From Diatrype stigma (lineage: Eukaryota; Ascomycota; Sordariomycetes; Xylariales; Diatrypaceae): a DNA stretch of 64,000 bases. The notes below the pieces were generated by a model that saw nothing but the letters and a program-made list of their open reading frames with translations, was not told the origin of the DNA and ran no database searches. Positions 23,398 through 33,025 of the stretch are shown piece after piece. Every line of letters begins with the position of its first letter. Positions within the stretch are counted from its first letter, which is position 1. The position numbers and the translations under genes were made by a program. The DNA is taken from assembly GCA_022225965.2 (NCBI GenBank), contig JAKJXP020000047.1, positions 1 through 64,000 of the forward strand. The letters run 5' to 3'.

Positions 23398-26300
23398 TCA
23401 CTTGCTGATATACACCGGAATGCCATAAACGCACACAGCCGCAGCCGTCAAGTAGCGCAGCCGACACGCGTCCCTAGACCTAGCAACAGCCTCAACGAGG
23501 CTCGTCTGCCCCAATCCCTGTCCCTCCTCCTCCTCACCATCTCCCTCCACCGCCCTCTTCTTCCCTTTCCCCTTCCTGCCCTCCCTACTCCCCCCCCTAC
23601 CACCAGTAGCACTCTGCTTCCTCCCCCCCGCCCCAAACGTGCCCCTAGGGACCAACCCCCACTCCTCGAACAGCCTGGCCGCGAACCGGTCGATGTCGCG
23701 ATCCGTGACGTCCCACAGCGTGCCGACGACAGCGGGGCAGCCAGCCAGCATGTAGTGGCGGGCGGTGCCGTAGGCGGCGAAGGCGGCGTCGCCGACGTAC
23801 TCGAGCGCGGCGCTGGAGCAGCCCAGCAGCAGGGCGGCGGCGCGGCACCGCGGCAGCAGCTGCCGCACCGTGCGCGCCCGGATGTACTGCGCCCCGCTGC
23901 CGTGCCCGAAGTACAGCAGCAGGTCGCGGTCCCGCAGCGCCGCCTCGAACTCCGCCTCGGCCGGCGCCCGGCCCTCGATGCTGTGCCAGGCCGGCGGCAG
24001 GGCGGACGCGAGGGGTCCGCCGAAGGTCGCTGCCGTGCTGGTGAGGTCGCCGCTCGGGTTCAGGATGTAGGTCCCCGACCGGATCGAGGCGTAGTGGCCC
24101 TCGCGGGGCTTCTTGGGCTGCTGGTGTCGCTGGCGGTGAGAGGAAGAGGAGGAAGTGGTGCTTTTGCTGAGTTCGTCTTCTTCGTTATCTTCCGCTTCTT
24201 CACTCTCCGAGGAAGAAGTAGTAGAAGTCGAAGATGGGGTGGAGACTTGATGTCGCGGTGGCGGTTGCTGCTCCAGGATCGCGCGCCGGAGGTACGCGAG
24301 AGAAGGGACGCGCGAGACGGAGCGGCCCTGCATGCAGGGCATCGATTCCCACGGGAAGGCGTGCAGGGCGTTGTCGAGGATCAGGATCGTGTGGACGCCA
24401 TCCTCGCCCTCGTCGTGGTCGTGCCCCCCGCCGGTGCCAGTTTTCGCCGCGGCGTGGTACGCGTGCAGGGCGTCGAAGGTCTCGACGACCATGGAGTCGA
24501 AGTCGAGCTCGTCGTACGCGTTGCGCTCGCCGTGGAACTGCAGGATGTCGACGACGAAGTACAGCAGGTCGGTGAGCGGCTCGTCCAGGTCGCAGTCGGG
24601 CGCCGCCGCGTCGCCGAGGCCGATGAAGAGGTCCATGATGCGCGGGTCGAGGCTGACCTTCAGCGGCGGCGCCGTCGGATTCGCGGTCGCCTTGGTCCGC
24701 CGGCCCCGGACCTGCTGCCGCGAGGGGAGGTGCTTGTCGAGCATGTTCAGGAAGCTCTTCTGGAACCGGGCCAGCAGCTCCGAGCGCCGGTGGTGCTGCG
24801 TGAAGATGCCCTTGAAGCCGCCGAGCCACATCTGCTCGATGTTGGTGAGGAGGTCCCGGAGGCGCTCGTCGAGCGCCTCGCGCTCCTCCCACCAGACCGA
24901 CTTGGCCTCCTTCTGGCTCAGGTCGCGCGCGTCGTGGCACGTGCGGTTCGCCGACCGGACGATGTCGAGCAGCTCGGCGCGCCCCTCGTGGAACGGGAAC
25001 ACCTCGGAGTCGGCGTCCCGCGAGCTGGCGCGGTCCAGGGGCAGGCGGATGGCGAAGGGGCTGTGGCCGGCCTGCAGCTTGGTGATGCAGAGGTCGTGCT
25101 GGCTGTCGCTCATGGAGACCGAGACGACGTTCCAGGACTTGGGGATGATGTCGACGTAGTCGCGCTGGAACTTGTTCATGTCGATGGAGAAGCCGAGGCT
25201 GGACCTCCTGTTGTCGTTGTCGTGGCTGCTGTGGTGGACCGGCATCGGCCATTCTGGCTTGGCCCCCTTGCTGCCGGAGGAGTCTAGACGCAGAGTCTTC
25301 CGCTCGCGACGCCAGATGAGATTCCGTGCTAGCTCTATAGAGCATGTGGCATGGGCTGGGTGGCCGGTGCCTGTCGCTCTGGATGAAGTAGTTGTCGATA
25401 ACAGAATGGACACGTTTTGCAGCAAGTTCGCAACCCGATGGACGAGCCCGCCATCACCGTTCAGGCTCGCGATCGAGTGCGCCTCCAGCAGATACTCCTG
25501 GGCCTGGCGCAAGTGCTCCGTAAACGTCTGGGAATCCTGTACTGCTCCCCGACCTTTGCGGGGCGGTGGAGGTGATTTGATCAATGCCGACCTCTCACTC
25601 TTGTCCTTGAGAGACGCTGCCACGGAAGGGAATGAAAGAGTAGACTCCTGGATGACGGAGAATACCGAGTCGTGACCCATCTGATCCAGACTCTGGCCTA
25701 TCAAGCCTGTGGCCATCAGCATCCGCTCCTGGGAAAGATCCGTTGATAGTTTCGACAGCTCGTAAGCCGCCTGAAGATTCTCCATGGCCGCAGCCCAATC
25801 TTTCTTGCTGAGCAGGTCCATAGATTGGCATTGAAGGACGGTGGCTCGCAGGAATGAGATTTGGACATCCTCGACGACTGGAGTCGGTGGAGGTGGTTGA
25901 ACAGGTGCTTTTGCTTTCTTCGCTGCGGCGACTCGTTTCGACGTGGGAATACCCGTGGCTCTTGTTGTCGTTCTCGTTGCCTTGGTCATACGGACTGCGG
26001 CCTTCGTAGTTGAAACTGGTTTGATGCTCAACTTCGCCATCTTGGATTCGAGATGGTGTTCTCCTTCTATTTCTGTGACAGTACCACTCCCATTGCTGTT
26101 CATCGCTTTCACCATAGCTTCGGCCGTATCCATCAACGCGGACTCGACAAGCCCATCCTCGGTGTCTCGGTATACACGGCTTAGCTCGCAAAGTGCTGCG
26201 ACCACTGCACAAGTAGGCTCAAGACCAGGGATCATGGTTTTTAACTCCGCTGCGATATCTAGGGCCTTTTCAGATTGCCCAGCCATCAGCCATACCAATG

Positions 26301-29300
26301 CCAACCAAGTCTCAGACTGAAATCTGTAGGCCGTAGACTCAGTGCTTTGTGCGACCTTCTTGGCTTGCTCAGCATAGTACAACGTCTCCTGATACATGCC
26401 GGTATGTGCGTAGATCGACGACAGCCGCAGCAAGCACCGGAATAGAGGATATACGATGGCCCAGAATGTCGGACCAGCACTAGCAAGAGCAGCTTCCGAC
26501 TTGAATACCTGCGAATTATTCAGACTCGAGTCGAGTCCAGATGTCTCGCCCTGGGAAGCATCCTCCATAGAAATATCGTTGCTGGTAACAGCACGTCTCA
26601 TTTCCTCCAATTTCGCCCAGTCGCAAAACAGGAACTTGACTGCAGTCTTTGCGAAATGCAGCGCATTAGGCGTATCCCCGCGTTCGAGGGCTAGTCCGGA
26701 GCTTAGGAAGAACGCATTTGCCAGCGAGATGTTCCGAGTGGAACCACTCGTCCTTCTGAGTGGTTGTCTAGAAGGCGTGGTTGCAGCAGTGCGAGCTTCA
26801 ACCATGTGGTGGTCGGCATCTTCGACATTCCCAACAGTCAAATGGTATTCGGCAGCAGCCAGGTGATAAGTGGCCAGAGATTCGTGGGAGAGCTCGGGGT
26901 TGGATATAAGCTCCCTGCTTTGCTCTAAGATTTTCTCTACCTTCATCGATTGCCCTAGGTTCAGGTGACGAATACACAGCGCAGCGCTCTGTGATAGTAA
27001 CGAATCTGGGCTACTGGTGGCTACGAGTTTGGAGATGCTGGTAGAGACCTCGAGTATGTCTACGGAAAGTGCCTCCAGACCCCTTACCCGGGCGAAATCC
27101 GCAAGAGATTGGAGAGTCGTTTGCAGCTGGGCTGGGTTGTCGATATATTCCGAAAGCTCATCCGCCGAGTGACTCTTGGAAGCACATGATTTCCAGCAGG
27201 CCAGAGCTTGGCTGATTGACTCGTGATCCATGGAAGCGTCCACTAGACTAAACATGCAGGCCGCCAACGATTGAAGATGTGGTATGTAACGTGCCAGACC
27301 ACTGTCGTTTTCTAGGTCTGTCGTCTTCAAGTTCTCAGCGGCGGTTTCGGCTTCTGCTCGTATGAGCGCTGTCTCGTTTCCTGTATCCAAATTGACATTG
27401 AGCAACTGCAGCAGAGTCCTAAGCCTTCTAACGGGGAATTGGCGGAGAGAATGAAAGTGTAACAATGATACGACTGTAGGATGCGAAAGCTTCACCTCCT
27501 GGCGGAAAGTACTGTCAGGCGAGATGATGAAATATAAGTCATGCTCTAAGGCGGTGGCTTTGTCGGGCTCGTCAAGGAGCCAGGTCCATTCAGTTGCCTT
27601 TCGGTCGATTTTCGCAAGGCTGCATGCAGCTCGCGAGAGGGCATCTGCGTCAGGGGTTTGTTGCCATACTTTGAGAATAGGCTGCGTGGCCAGCTTGGAA
27701 GTTATCGTGGAAACCATCTCCTGCTGAACCAAGTGGTCTCGAATAGAACGGAGGGCATCCGCTGCCTCGTCGCGTCGTCCAAAGGACCTACAGAGCTCTG
27801 CAAGCTTTTCCCATTTTACGAGAAGCAGCGCCCGGGACTGCTCATTATCTGGCCGTTCCTTGACAGCGCTGATCGAGCGACGAAGGGCGCGTAGTGAACT
27901 AGGCTCTGTTGTCTTAGATTTCCGCAGAGAGATATGTTGCCTGTAGTAGAGATGTGATATCTTGACATAGTAGGAGGAGGATGGGTCGCTCTTCACAACT
28001 TGGAATGTGAGCCCGATGTTTTCCAGCAGCGTCAAGCAATCCTGAAGGACCGGATCCATGTGATCCCATGCTATAGAATCCTCATCCAGGGACTTGTTAA
28101 TAAGCATCAGGGCGGAGTCAAGGATCTGATGTAGGTATTTTGATAACAGCTGCCGCCGCTGTTCAAAGCGAAGGAACTCCTTGGTACTGCCTGTTGTTTG
28201 TGGTGGCGGTCCTAGCCATTTTAGTGTGAAGCGTGGTAGTTGGAAGATGAATTTTCTCAAGTTAAGGAGTGCGTTTGAAGCCGAACCTCCAGAACTGACG
28301 ACAAGATGAATCGCAGCTTTTCTAACAAGGCAGAGGCTGACTAGAAGGTCGTCTAATTCAGTAACCTGACCGCTGAGTGGCCCTTGTAATGCGTCTAACA
28401 CTTCGACAACGAGGCCATCATCGACCTGTGGTGACTGTTTGAGGGCAAGCGCCAACAGTTGCGCACTTACAGCAAAGCGCTTGGCCACGGAGTCATGTTG
28501 GGGGTCCATAAGATCCTTGAGCTTCATTAACCATTTCTTTGCTCTAGTGATGTCGTTGGTGTCCCGTGACGTCGTCGCAAGGAGCTGATATATTGCCGCT
28601 AAAGGTGCGTTCGAGGACTTCACTGGTCTGAGCCCCATCTCCTCGATACGTTCCCAGACCTGATGGAATGCATTGCTGACAGTTTGAAAAGTTACGTCCG
28701 GTTCCGTGCGGTTCCGTCTTACAAAGGCGCTCAAGCATTTCGATAGAGGCCCCAGGATATCCTTGTCCACATCGCCTTTATGGCCGGACATACGCCACGA
28801 CTGAAGTCTGGCAGTGAGCCCAAGTGCCTGAACCTCTAGAGCTGCTTCAGGGGGCGGATTGAGCCTCGGCTCCATGGCTGTGGCATCATCCTTCGGAGCT
28901 ATACTCGGCGATAACGACAGCAGGATCTTTGATAGGCTTTCGAGTTGGTTCGCACATTTTGCCCGGTCCGGTTTTGCTCCTTGTTGAGAAAGGAGGAGTA
29001 GATTCGTTGGGGATGAAGCATTGGACTGGCGTAAATAGGGAAGTGCGGTCTCCAGGTGTGTTAACTTTTTCAAGCCGTGGAGAATACGGAGAGTTTGAAG
29101 TTGGGCTGTAATGATCAATCCGAGGAGTGGACTAGGAGCACTGATGGTAGGGAAATCCAATAGATCGGAAAAGGTTTTCGCAGCTGAGCTCTGTTCAGAA
29201 GCTGGGTTCGATTTGCTCTTCTTGGCACCAGTCTGAGGTACCATGTTTTCCAGTCGCCGTTTTAGTATCCGGAGCTCTTTTGTCGCCTGCTCAAATAGGT

Positions 29301-29991
29301 TCAAGCCAACCAACTTGCTCACAAACAAGGACATTCCTGATTCCAACTGTAGCTCGGGCAGTACAACATCGCCAGAGGCTTGCAGACTCCTCAAACAAAA
29401 GAAGGCAGCTCGGGCGCATTCGATTGTGGCTAGACATCCAGTCGAGGCCGAGACCAGGGAGGTCGATCGACATGGTCTCGTGGCAACTGGCGAGGTTGAT
29501 ACCCTATTTAGAGACCTGGGTTGTAGTGGAGTCATCGGTACGGAATTCGATCGTCGCGGCTTCGTGCGATTCTGGGTAGCAGGTTTGACAGCATCTGGAT
29601 TTACGGCTGGTCTTGATGCTTGTGATGGGGCGTTCTTGACTGCATCTCCCAGAGCTTTCAGAGTCGCATTGATAACCTGGGTAGCTAACATCGCCTTTTC
29701 CTTTGCACCTATGCCCCGGTCCAAGCCATTTGTCTCACCAGTTCCTGCTGTTGCTTTGCCCCCCCCTCTTTTAGCTGTCGCGGTCGGCTTCTCTCGCGCG
29801 GAGGCTGCCGCTGCTGCCTTGGTTGGACGGGTCTTTGTGTTGGGTTTCGAAGCGATAGCATCTTGGTCTGCCTCCTTGGCTTGAAGAAGGTCCTTTAAGG
29901 TAGCTGATATGGTTGGAGTGCATGTTGAGGTAGATGCGACTGCACTCCGGACAGCCTCGATCTGGGCTTGTACGGAAGCCGTGGAAGCCAT
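23398..29991 (-). CDS. ESP1: Separase (peptidase C50)
   Basis: Cysteine protease that cleaves the kleisin subunit of cohesin at anaphase onset (yeast Esp1, Aspergillus BimB, fission yeast Cut1). It is one uninterrupted frame of 2197 aa, within the usual size range. The C-terminal caspase-like domain shows the catalytic His in YFGHGSGAQYI (His2030) and the catalytic Cys in LLLGCSS (Cys2058), 28 residues apart. The conserved MLAGCPAVVGTLWDVTDRDIDRF segment follows. The long N-terminal part is helical and repeat-like, as in other separases, and would bind securin. The start ATG (MASTASV) was chosen because the frame extends upstream only with a non-ATG start. Codon composition changes along the gene: roughly the last 1.7 kb is much more GC-rich than the rest. 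The upstream promoter holds a MITE-like element. Confidence 0.96.
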   Translation of the reverse strand: MASTASVQAQIEAVRSAVASTSTCTPTISATLKDLLQAKEADQDAIASKPNTKTRPTKAAAAASAREKPTATAKRGGGKATAGTGETNGLDRGIGAKEKAMLATQVINATLKALGDAVKNAPSQASRPAVNPDAVKPATQNRTKPRRSNSVPMTPLQPRSLNRVSTSPVATRPCRSTSLVSASTGCLATIECARAAFFCLRSLQASGDVVLPELQLESGMSLFVSKLVGLNLFEQATKELRILKRRLENMVPQTGAKKSKSNPASEQSSAAKTFSDLLDFPTISAPSPLLGLIITAQLQTLRILHGLKKLTHLETALPYLRQSNASSPTNLLLLSQQGAKPDRAKCANQLESLSKILLSLSPSIAPKDDATAMEPRLNPPPEAALEVQALGLTARLQSWRMSGHKGDVDKDILGPLSKCLSAFVRRNRTEPDVTFQTVSNAFHQVWERIEEMGLRPVKSSNAPLAAIYQLLATTSRDTNDITRAKKWLMKLKDLMDPQHDSVAKRFAVSAQLLALALKQSPQVDDGLVVEVLDALQGPLSGQVTELDDLLVSLCLVRKAAIHLVVSSGGSASNALLNLRKFIFQLPRFTLKWLGPPPQTTGSTKEFLRFEQRRQLLSKYLHQILDSALMLINKSLDEDSIAWDHMDPVLQDCLTLLENIGLTFQVVKSDPSSSYYVKISHLYYRQHISLRKSKTTEPSSLRALRRSISAVKERPDNEQSRALLLVKWEKLAELCRSFGRRDEAADALRSIRDHLVQQEMVSTITSKLATQPILKVWQQTPDADALSRAACSLAKIDRKATEWTWLLDEPDKATALEHDLYFIISPDSTFRQEVKLSHPTVVSLLHFHSLRQFPVRRLRTLLQLLNVNLDTGNETALIRAEAETAAENLKTTDLENDSGLARYIPHLQSLAACMFSLVDASMDHESISQALACWKSCASKSHSADELSEYIDNPAQLQTTLQSLADFARVRGLEALSVDILEVSTSISKLVATSSPDSLLSQSAALCIRHLNLGQSMKVEKILEQSRELISNPELSHESLATYHLAAAEYHLTVGNVEDADHHMVEARTAATTPSRQPLRRTSGSTRNISLANAFFLSSGLALERGDTPNALHFAKTAVKFLFCDWAKLEEMRRAVTSNDISMEDASQGETSGLDSSLNNSQVFKSEAALASAGPTFWAIVYPLFRCLLRLSSIYAHTGMYQETLYYAEQAKKVAQSTESTAYRFQSETWLALVWLMAGQSEKALDIAAELKTMIPGLEPTCAVVAALCELSRVYRDTEDGLVESALMDTAEAMVKAMNSNGSGTVTEIEGEHHLESKMAKLSIKPVSTTKAAVRMTKATRTTTRATGIPTSKRVAAAKKAKAPVQPPPPTPVVEDVQISFLRATVLQCQSMDLLSKKDWAAAMENLQAAYELSKLSTDLSQERMLMATGLIGQSLDQMGHDSVFSVIQESTLSFPSVAASLKDKSERSALIKSPPPPRKGRGAVQDSQTFTEHLRQAQEYLLEAHSIASLNGDGGLVHRVANLLQNVSILLSTTTSSRATGTGHPAHATCSIELARNLIWRRERKTLRLDSSGSKGAKPEWPMPVHHSSHDNDNRRSSLGFSIDMNKFQRDYVDIIPKSWNVVSVSMSDSQHDLCITKLQAGHSPFAIRLPLDRASSRDADSEVFPFHEGRAELLDIVRSANRTCHDARDLSQKEAKSVWWEEREALDERLRDLLTNIEQMWLGGFKGIFTQHHRRSELLARFQKSFLNMLDKHLPSRQQVRGRRTKATANPTAPPLKVSLDPRIMDLFIGLGDAAAPDCDLDEPLTDLLYFVVDILQFHGERNAYDELDFDSMVVETFDALHAYHAAAKTGTGGGHDHDEGEDGVHTILILDNALHAFPWESMPCMQGRSVSRVPSLAYLRRAILEQQPPPRHQVSTPSSTSTTSSSESEEAEDNEEDELSKSTTSSSSSHRQRHQQPKKPREGHYASIRSGTYILNPSGDLTSTAATFGGPLASALPPAWHSIEGRAPAEAEFEAALRDRDLLLYFGHGSGAQYIRARTVRQLLPRCRAAALLLGCSSAALEYVGDAAFAAYGTARHYMLAGCPAVVGTLWDVTDRDIDRFAARLFEEWGLVPRGTFGAGGRKQSATGGRGGSREGRKGKGKKRAVEGDGEEEEGQGLGQTSLVEAVARSRDACRLRYLTAAAVCVYGIPVYISK

Positions 29992-31101
29992 GTGTGTGTG
30001 TGAATGTCTATAGGTCTTTCTATAAGATAGGGTTGTTTCTCGTCGATGTCGTGTAGGTGCCGTGTGTAGGTATCGTGTGGGTATCAAGTCTTAATCATGT
30101 CTGGTCATCATGCGCAAAGAAAACTGGTGTACGGAGTATGCAGAGCGATGTCTAAAACGCCAGGGAAAAGACTATGAACACAAGTTGCAAGCAAAGAAGG
30201 CCTATTGAATATATGAATCTGGCCAATGCACGACGAATGAATGATTAGACATAACACAATGCGATAATCGACAGAGTTCAACCCGCGTTTCTTTACATGG
30301 GTCAAGTCTAGTTAGCCGGTGTGCGGGCGGGCGGTTTGCGTGTGGTTCTCTGTTAGTCAAGTGGATATTGACTTACCCAGATTGGCAAGCGTGGTCGGCA
30401 TGGCAACGGTGAAGGCAGGGCAAGACGGGGGCAGACGGGGAAAGAACGAACCCCACTCTCCACTCTACCTATCAGGCTATCACTGACTATCACTAACGTC
30501 TTAGCCCCAAAGATCGGCCAGCCCCAAAGCTCGGCCACCTTATTACTCACTTTGGTAATAATACTTTAAAAATCCATAACTTTACGAATACTTCTTTAAT
30601 TTACATAAAACCTTAATAATTATACTTCTTTTTAAATGCATTTATATATAAAAAATATATAAAATTAATATTAAGTAATTCAAAAGCTACATATACGATT
30701 ATGCATATATACGGTATAACCAAATATGCAATTAACCGTTATTTTAATATATAAGGCTAAAATGTATATTAAAAAATAAAAGAAAAATCTTTTTATATAA
30801 TTTATATCGTAAATAATATATAATATAAGTTTTAAAAAGATGCATTAAAGTATAACGAAGTTATATAAATTTAAAAAGTTAGGTTTTATATGAGAAATTA
30901 GGTGGCCGAGCTTTGGGGCTGGCCGATCTTTGGGGCTAAGACGTTAACTAAACCCAGCATTGGTGGTTCGTACTTTCAAGTTTCGATGTTGCACTTTTCT
31001 GCCTCTTCTGCCTCTAAGCTTCATCAACATCAAAGCCTTGTGCAGTCACTTCTGCCGTCGAAGTCAGCGGAAATCCATAAAACCATTCCCACAGCGGCAA
31101 C
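29992..31101. promoter_or_regulatory. Divergent promoter of separase and mitochondrial gene, MITE-bearing
   Basis: 1.1 kb between two head-to-head start codons. Its centre is occupied by a TA-flanked inverted-repeat element at 30496-30944. The element leaves about 505 bp next to separase but only about 157 bp next to the mitochondrial gene, so part of that gene's promoter may lie within it. Confidence 0.6.
30496..30944. mobile_element. MITE-like element with perfect 45-bp TIRs
   Basis: The left end (30496-30540) and right end (30900-30944) are perfect reverse complements over 45 bp. The element is flanked by TA on both sides (30494-30495 and 30945-30946), the target duplication of Tc1/mariner and pogo/Fot1 elements. 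Each TIR holds two adjacent 17-bp copies differing at one base (AGCCCCAAAGATCGGCC and AGCCCCAAAGCTCGGCC), possible transposase binding sites. The 359-bp interior is extremely AT-rich and encodes nothing, so the element is non-autonomous. The AT bias could reflect RIP-like C-to-T mutation, but the TIRs are GC-rich and unmutated. No transposase gene is in the window. Confidence 0.9.
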
Positions 31102-31722
31102 ATGAACAGGGTTATCCGATATACAGCTCTTCGAGAGCCAGCGATCACAAGCGCAATTCTGCGCACGACTCCTCGCACGACCCCTCTGTATGCTACCCGC
31201 AGTCAGTTTGTGCGCCATGCAAGCTTTACTCCCACCATTCTCCAAGTGTCCTTCTGGAAGTCTCTCATCCCGACACCACTGCGCCGAAAACAACCAGGAG
31301 ACTGGAGGTCAAAGAAGCCAAAGTCAAAGGAGTGGAATCCGGCTACATTCTTCATCATTGCCTTCCTGTTTATTGGATCCACACCAATTCAAATGATCGC
31401 ATTGAAGCAGGAGTTCAACAGTTTCATGAGGCGGGCCGAAGTCCGCATTGGCTTGTTGCAAGAAGTGGTTGAAAGACTGCAAAAAGGTGAAGATGTGGAT
31501 GTCGAGAAGATACTGGGAACTGGTGATGAGGCTAAGGAGAAGGGCTGGGAAGAGGTGATACGGGACATTGAGCGAGGCGGCAAATCGAAAACACCACCAA
31601 AAAATGCCGAGAAAGCGAAACAGTCGTCTCCCGACCCTATGGTGCCGGATACGAAAGCTGAGCCGAATGTTACGAAGACCGAGCCAAAGGGAAAGACATC
31701 GAGCTACGCAGACTTCTTCTAA
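31102..31722 (+). CDS. Mitochondrial membrane protein of unknown function (DUF5321-like)
   Basis: Single-exon protein of 206 aa. The N-terminus is rich in Arg, Thr and Ala without acidic residues over about 45 residues (NRVIRYTALREPAITSAILR), as in a mitochondrial presequence. A conserved SFWKSLIPTPLRRK segment comes next. One hydrophobic span (about 74-95, NPATFFIIAFLFIGSTPIQM) is followed by a coiled segment and a conserved EDVDVEKILGTGDEAKEKGWEEV-type stretch. The tail is Lys/Pro-rich. From memory this matches a fungal family of unknown function (DUF5321); that assignment is inference. It probably sits in the inner mitochondrial membrane. The gene is divergent from separase and its stop lies only 133 bp from the stop of the convergent sirtuin gene. 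Confidence 0.8.
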   Translation: MNRVIRYTALREPAITSAILRTTPRTTPLYATRSQFVRHASFTPTILQVSFWKSLIPTPLRRKQPGDWRSKKPKSKEWNPATFFIIAFLFIGSTPIQMIALKQEFNSFMRRAEVRIGLLQEVVERLQKGEDVDVEKILGTGDEAKEKGWEEVIRDIERGGKSKTPPKNAEKAKQSSPDPMVPDTKAEPNVTKTEPKGKTSSYADFF

Positions 31723-31855
31723 TATACAAAAAGTATATAGGGCATCGAGCAGCAGTACGGTACGTGGGATATAGTAGATGATAAGGACTTGTTAGGACGA
31801 CGTATCCCTAAGAGAACAAAGTTCTATGCTCCTTCACGAAATGACCCCGGCGCTC

Positions 31856-33025
31856 TTATGTAGCTTCGATTTTTGAAGACTGCCGGAGCTGCTCTACAAG
31901 AAGTGGTAGCAATTCGTCAATGGACATCTCTACCCTTACACTTGGACCCCTAGTTTCGGTAGGATGGTCCCCGAAGAGCTCGTTCTCCCCTCTTACTCCC
32001 CCGAGGTTTACAATGCCTATTGGTATGCCTCGTTTCTCAGCTCTTTTAGCTAGCCTGAATGCAGAATAGGTGGCAAGGGATGTCCCGAGGACAAGAAGAC
32101 TTCCGGCGTTTTCGAGGGCTTCGTCTGCAGCAGCCTTGGTGTCTGCGCGCACGTTCTCCCCAAACATGATCACCCCTGGCTTCAGAATGCCGGCCGTGCT
32201 AGTCGGCTTCCATGCGCCGTCGGCATCCATTTCAACTACCGCACGACTCCCATCGGCGGCCCGTGGTGGGTTCGCAAGACATCTCGGGCATGCCGGATAC
32301 CTGAAGGTGGTATATGGCGCGTGTGGGAGGTCGACGTCACCATCAGGATTCGTTCTCAAGCCCCTGGCGTTACGCTCTTCTAGGTTTTCGGTGTCCAGAG
32401 CCCCCGATGCTTTGATCTCTTCCAAAAGAGCTGCCCAAGCAGGGTTAAGTCGTGCCAGTTCCTCCTGGAACACATCTCGGGGCAGCTCCTCGTGGCAGGA
32501 TGTACACACACAGGACCTCAGAGCCCCGTGAAGTTCGATAGTGGGAAGGAGGGGATGGGCCTGAGGATGGAAGGAGTCCACATTCTGTGTGATAACGCTT
32601 TGTACGAGACCCAAGTCTCCAAGTTGTTTTATAGCATAGTGGTTGGCATTCGGTTTCGCCTTTTGTAGAGTTGTCCACCCAATAAAACTCCTCGCCCAAT
32701 AGCGTTTTCTTACCTCGTGAAGCGATATGAACTCGTTGTGGAAGATAGGACGATATGTTTTGTTCACGCGATACGTGCCCTTGCTCCCCCTATAATCGGC
32801 AAGACCACTGGCAACGGAGATGCCGGCACCCGTCAAAACCACCGTGGAGGGGTTGGGCCGACTTTGAGATGGAAATGGAGACCCAAGAAATTCCAGCAAA
32901 GCCGCAAGGGCCCCAGATATTGTACCGGCTGTCTTGGGGATGACTGTAGGAGAAGGCAACACGTCCGTATAAGGAATGCGCTTATCAGAAACAGATCTAC
33001 GCACTAGGCGAAGCTTTTCGCTCAT
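31856..33025 (-). CDS. Sirtuin, class II / SIRT4-like NAD-dependent deacylase
   Basis: NAD+-dependent protein deacylase or ADP-ribosyltransferase of 389 aa in a single exon. Motifs seen are GAGIS (residues 66-70), DYRG, TQNVD (146-150), the catalytic His in ELHG (His166), and two zinc-binding Cys pairs (CTSC at 174-177 and CPRC at 246-249). Later come GVIMFGENV and the Rossmann GTSLATYSAF. The residues after TQNVD are SFH rather than the usual GLH. The acidic loop before the second Cys pair is long. The overall pattern fits class II mitochondrial sirtuins (SIRT4), and the basic N-terminus is compatible with mitochondrial import, though neither proves it. The gene is convergent with the upstream mitochondrial membrane protein and divergent from the metal transporter. 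Confidence 0.93.
   Translation of the reverse strand: MSEKLRLVRRSVSDKRIPYTDVLPSPTVIPKTAGTISGALAALLEFLGSPFPSQSRPNPSTVVLTGAGISVASGLADYRGSKGTYRVNKTYRPIFHNEFISLHEVRKRYWARSFIGWTTLQKAKPNANHYAIKQLGDLGLVQSVITQNVDSFHPQAHPLLPTIELHGALRSCVCTSCHEELPRDVFQEELARLNPAWAALLEEIKASGALDTENLEERNARGLRTNPDGDVDLPHAPYTTFRYPACPRCLANPPRAADGSRAVVEMDADGAWKPTSTAGILKPGVIMFGENVRADTKAAADEALENAGSLLVLGTSLATYSAFRLAKRAEKRGIPIGIVNLGGVRGENELFGDHPTETRGPSVRVEMSIDELLPLLVEQLRQSSKIEAT

Noticed and set aside
23275..25287. A 670-codon plus-strand frame opposite the separase protease domain
   Set aside because: It is a mirror of a GC-rich third-position coding strand: composition is dominated by Arg, Val, Gly and Ala, there is no domain, and the conserved separase motifs lie on the other strand.
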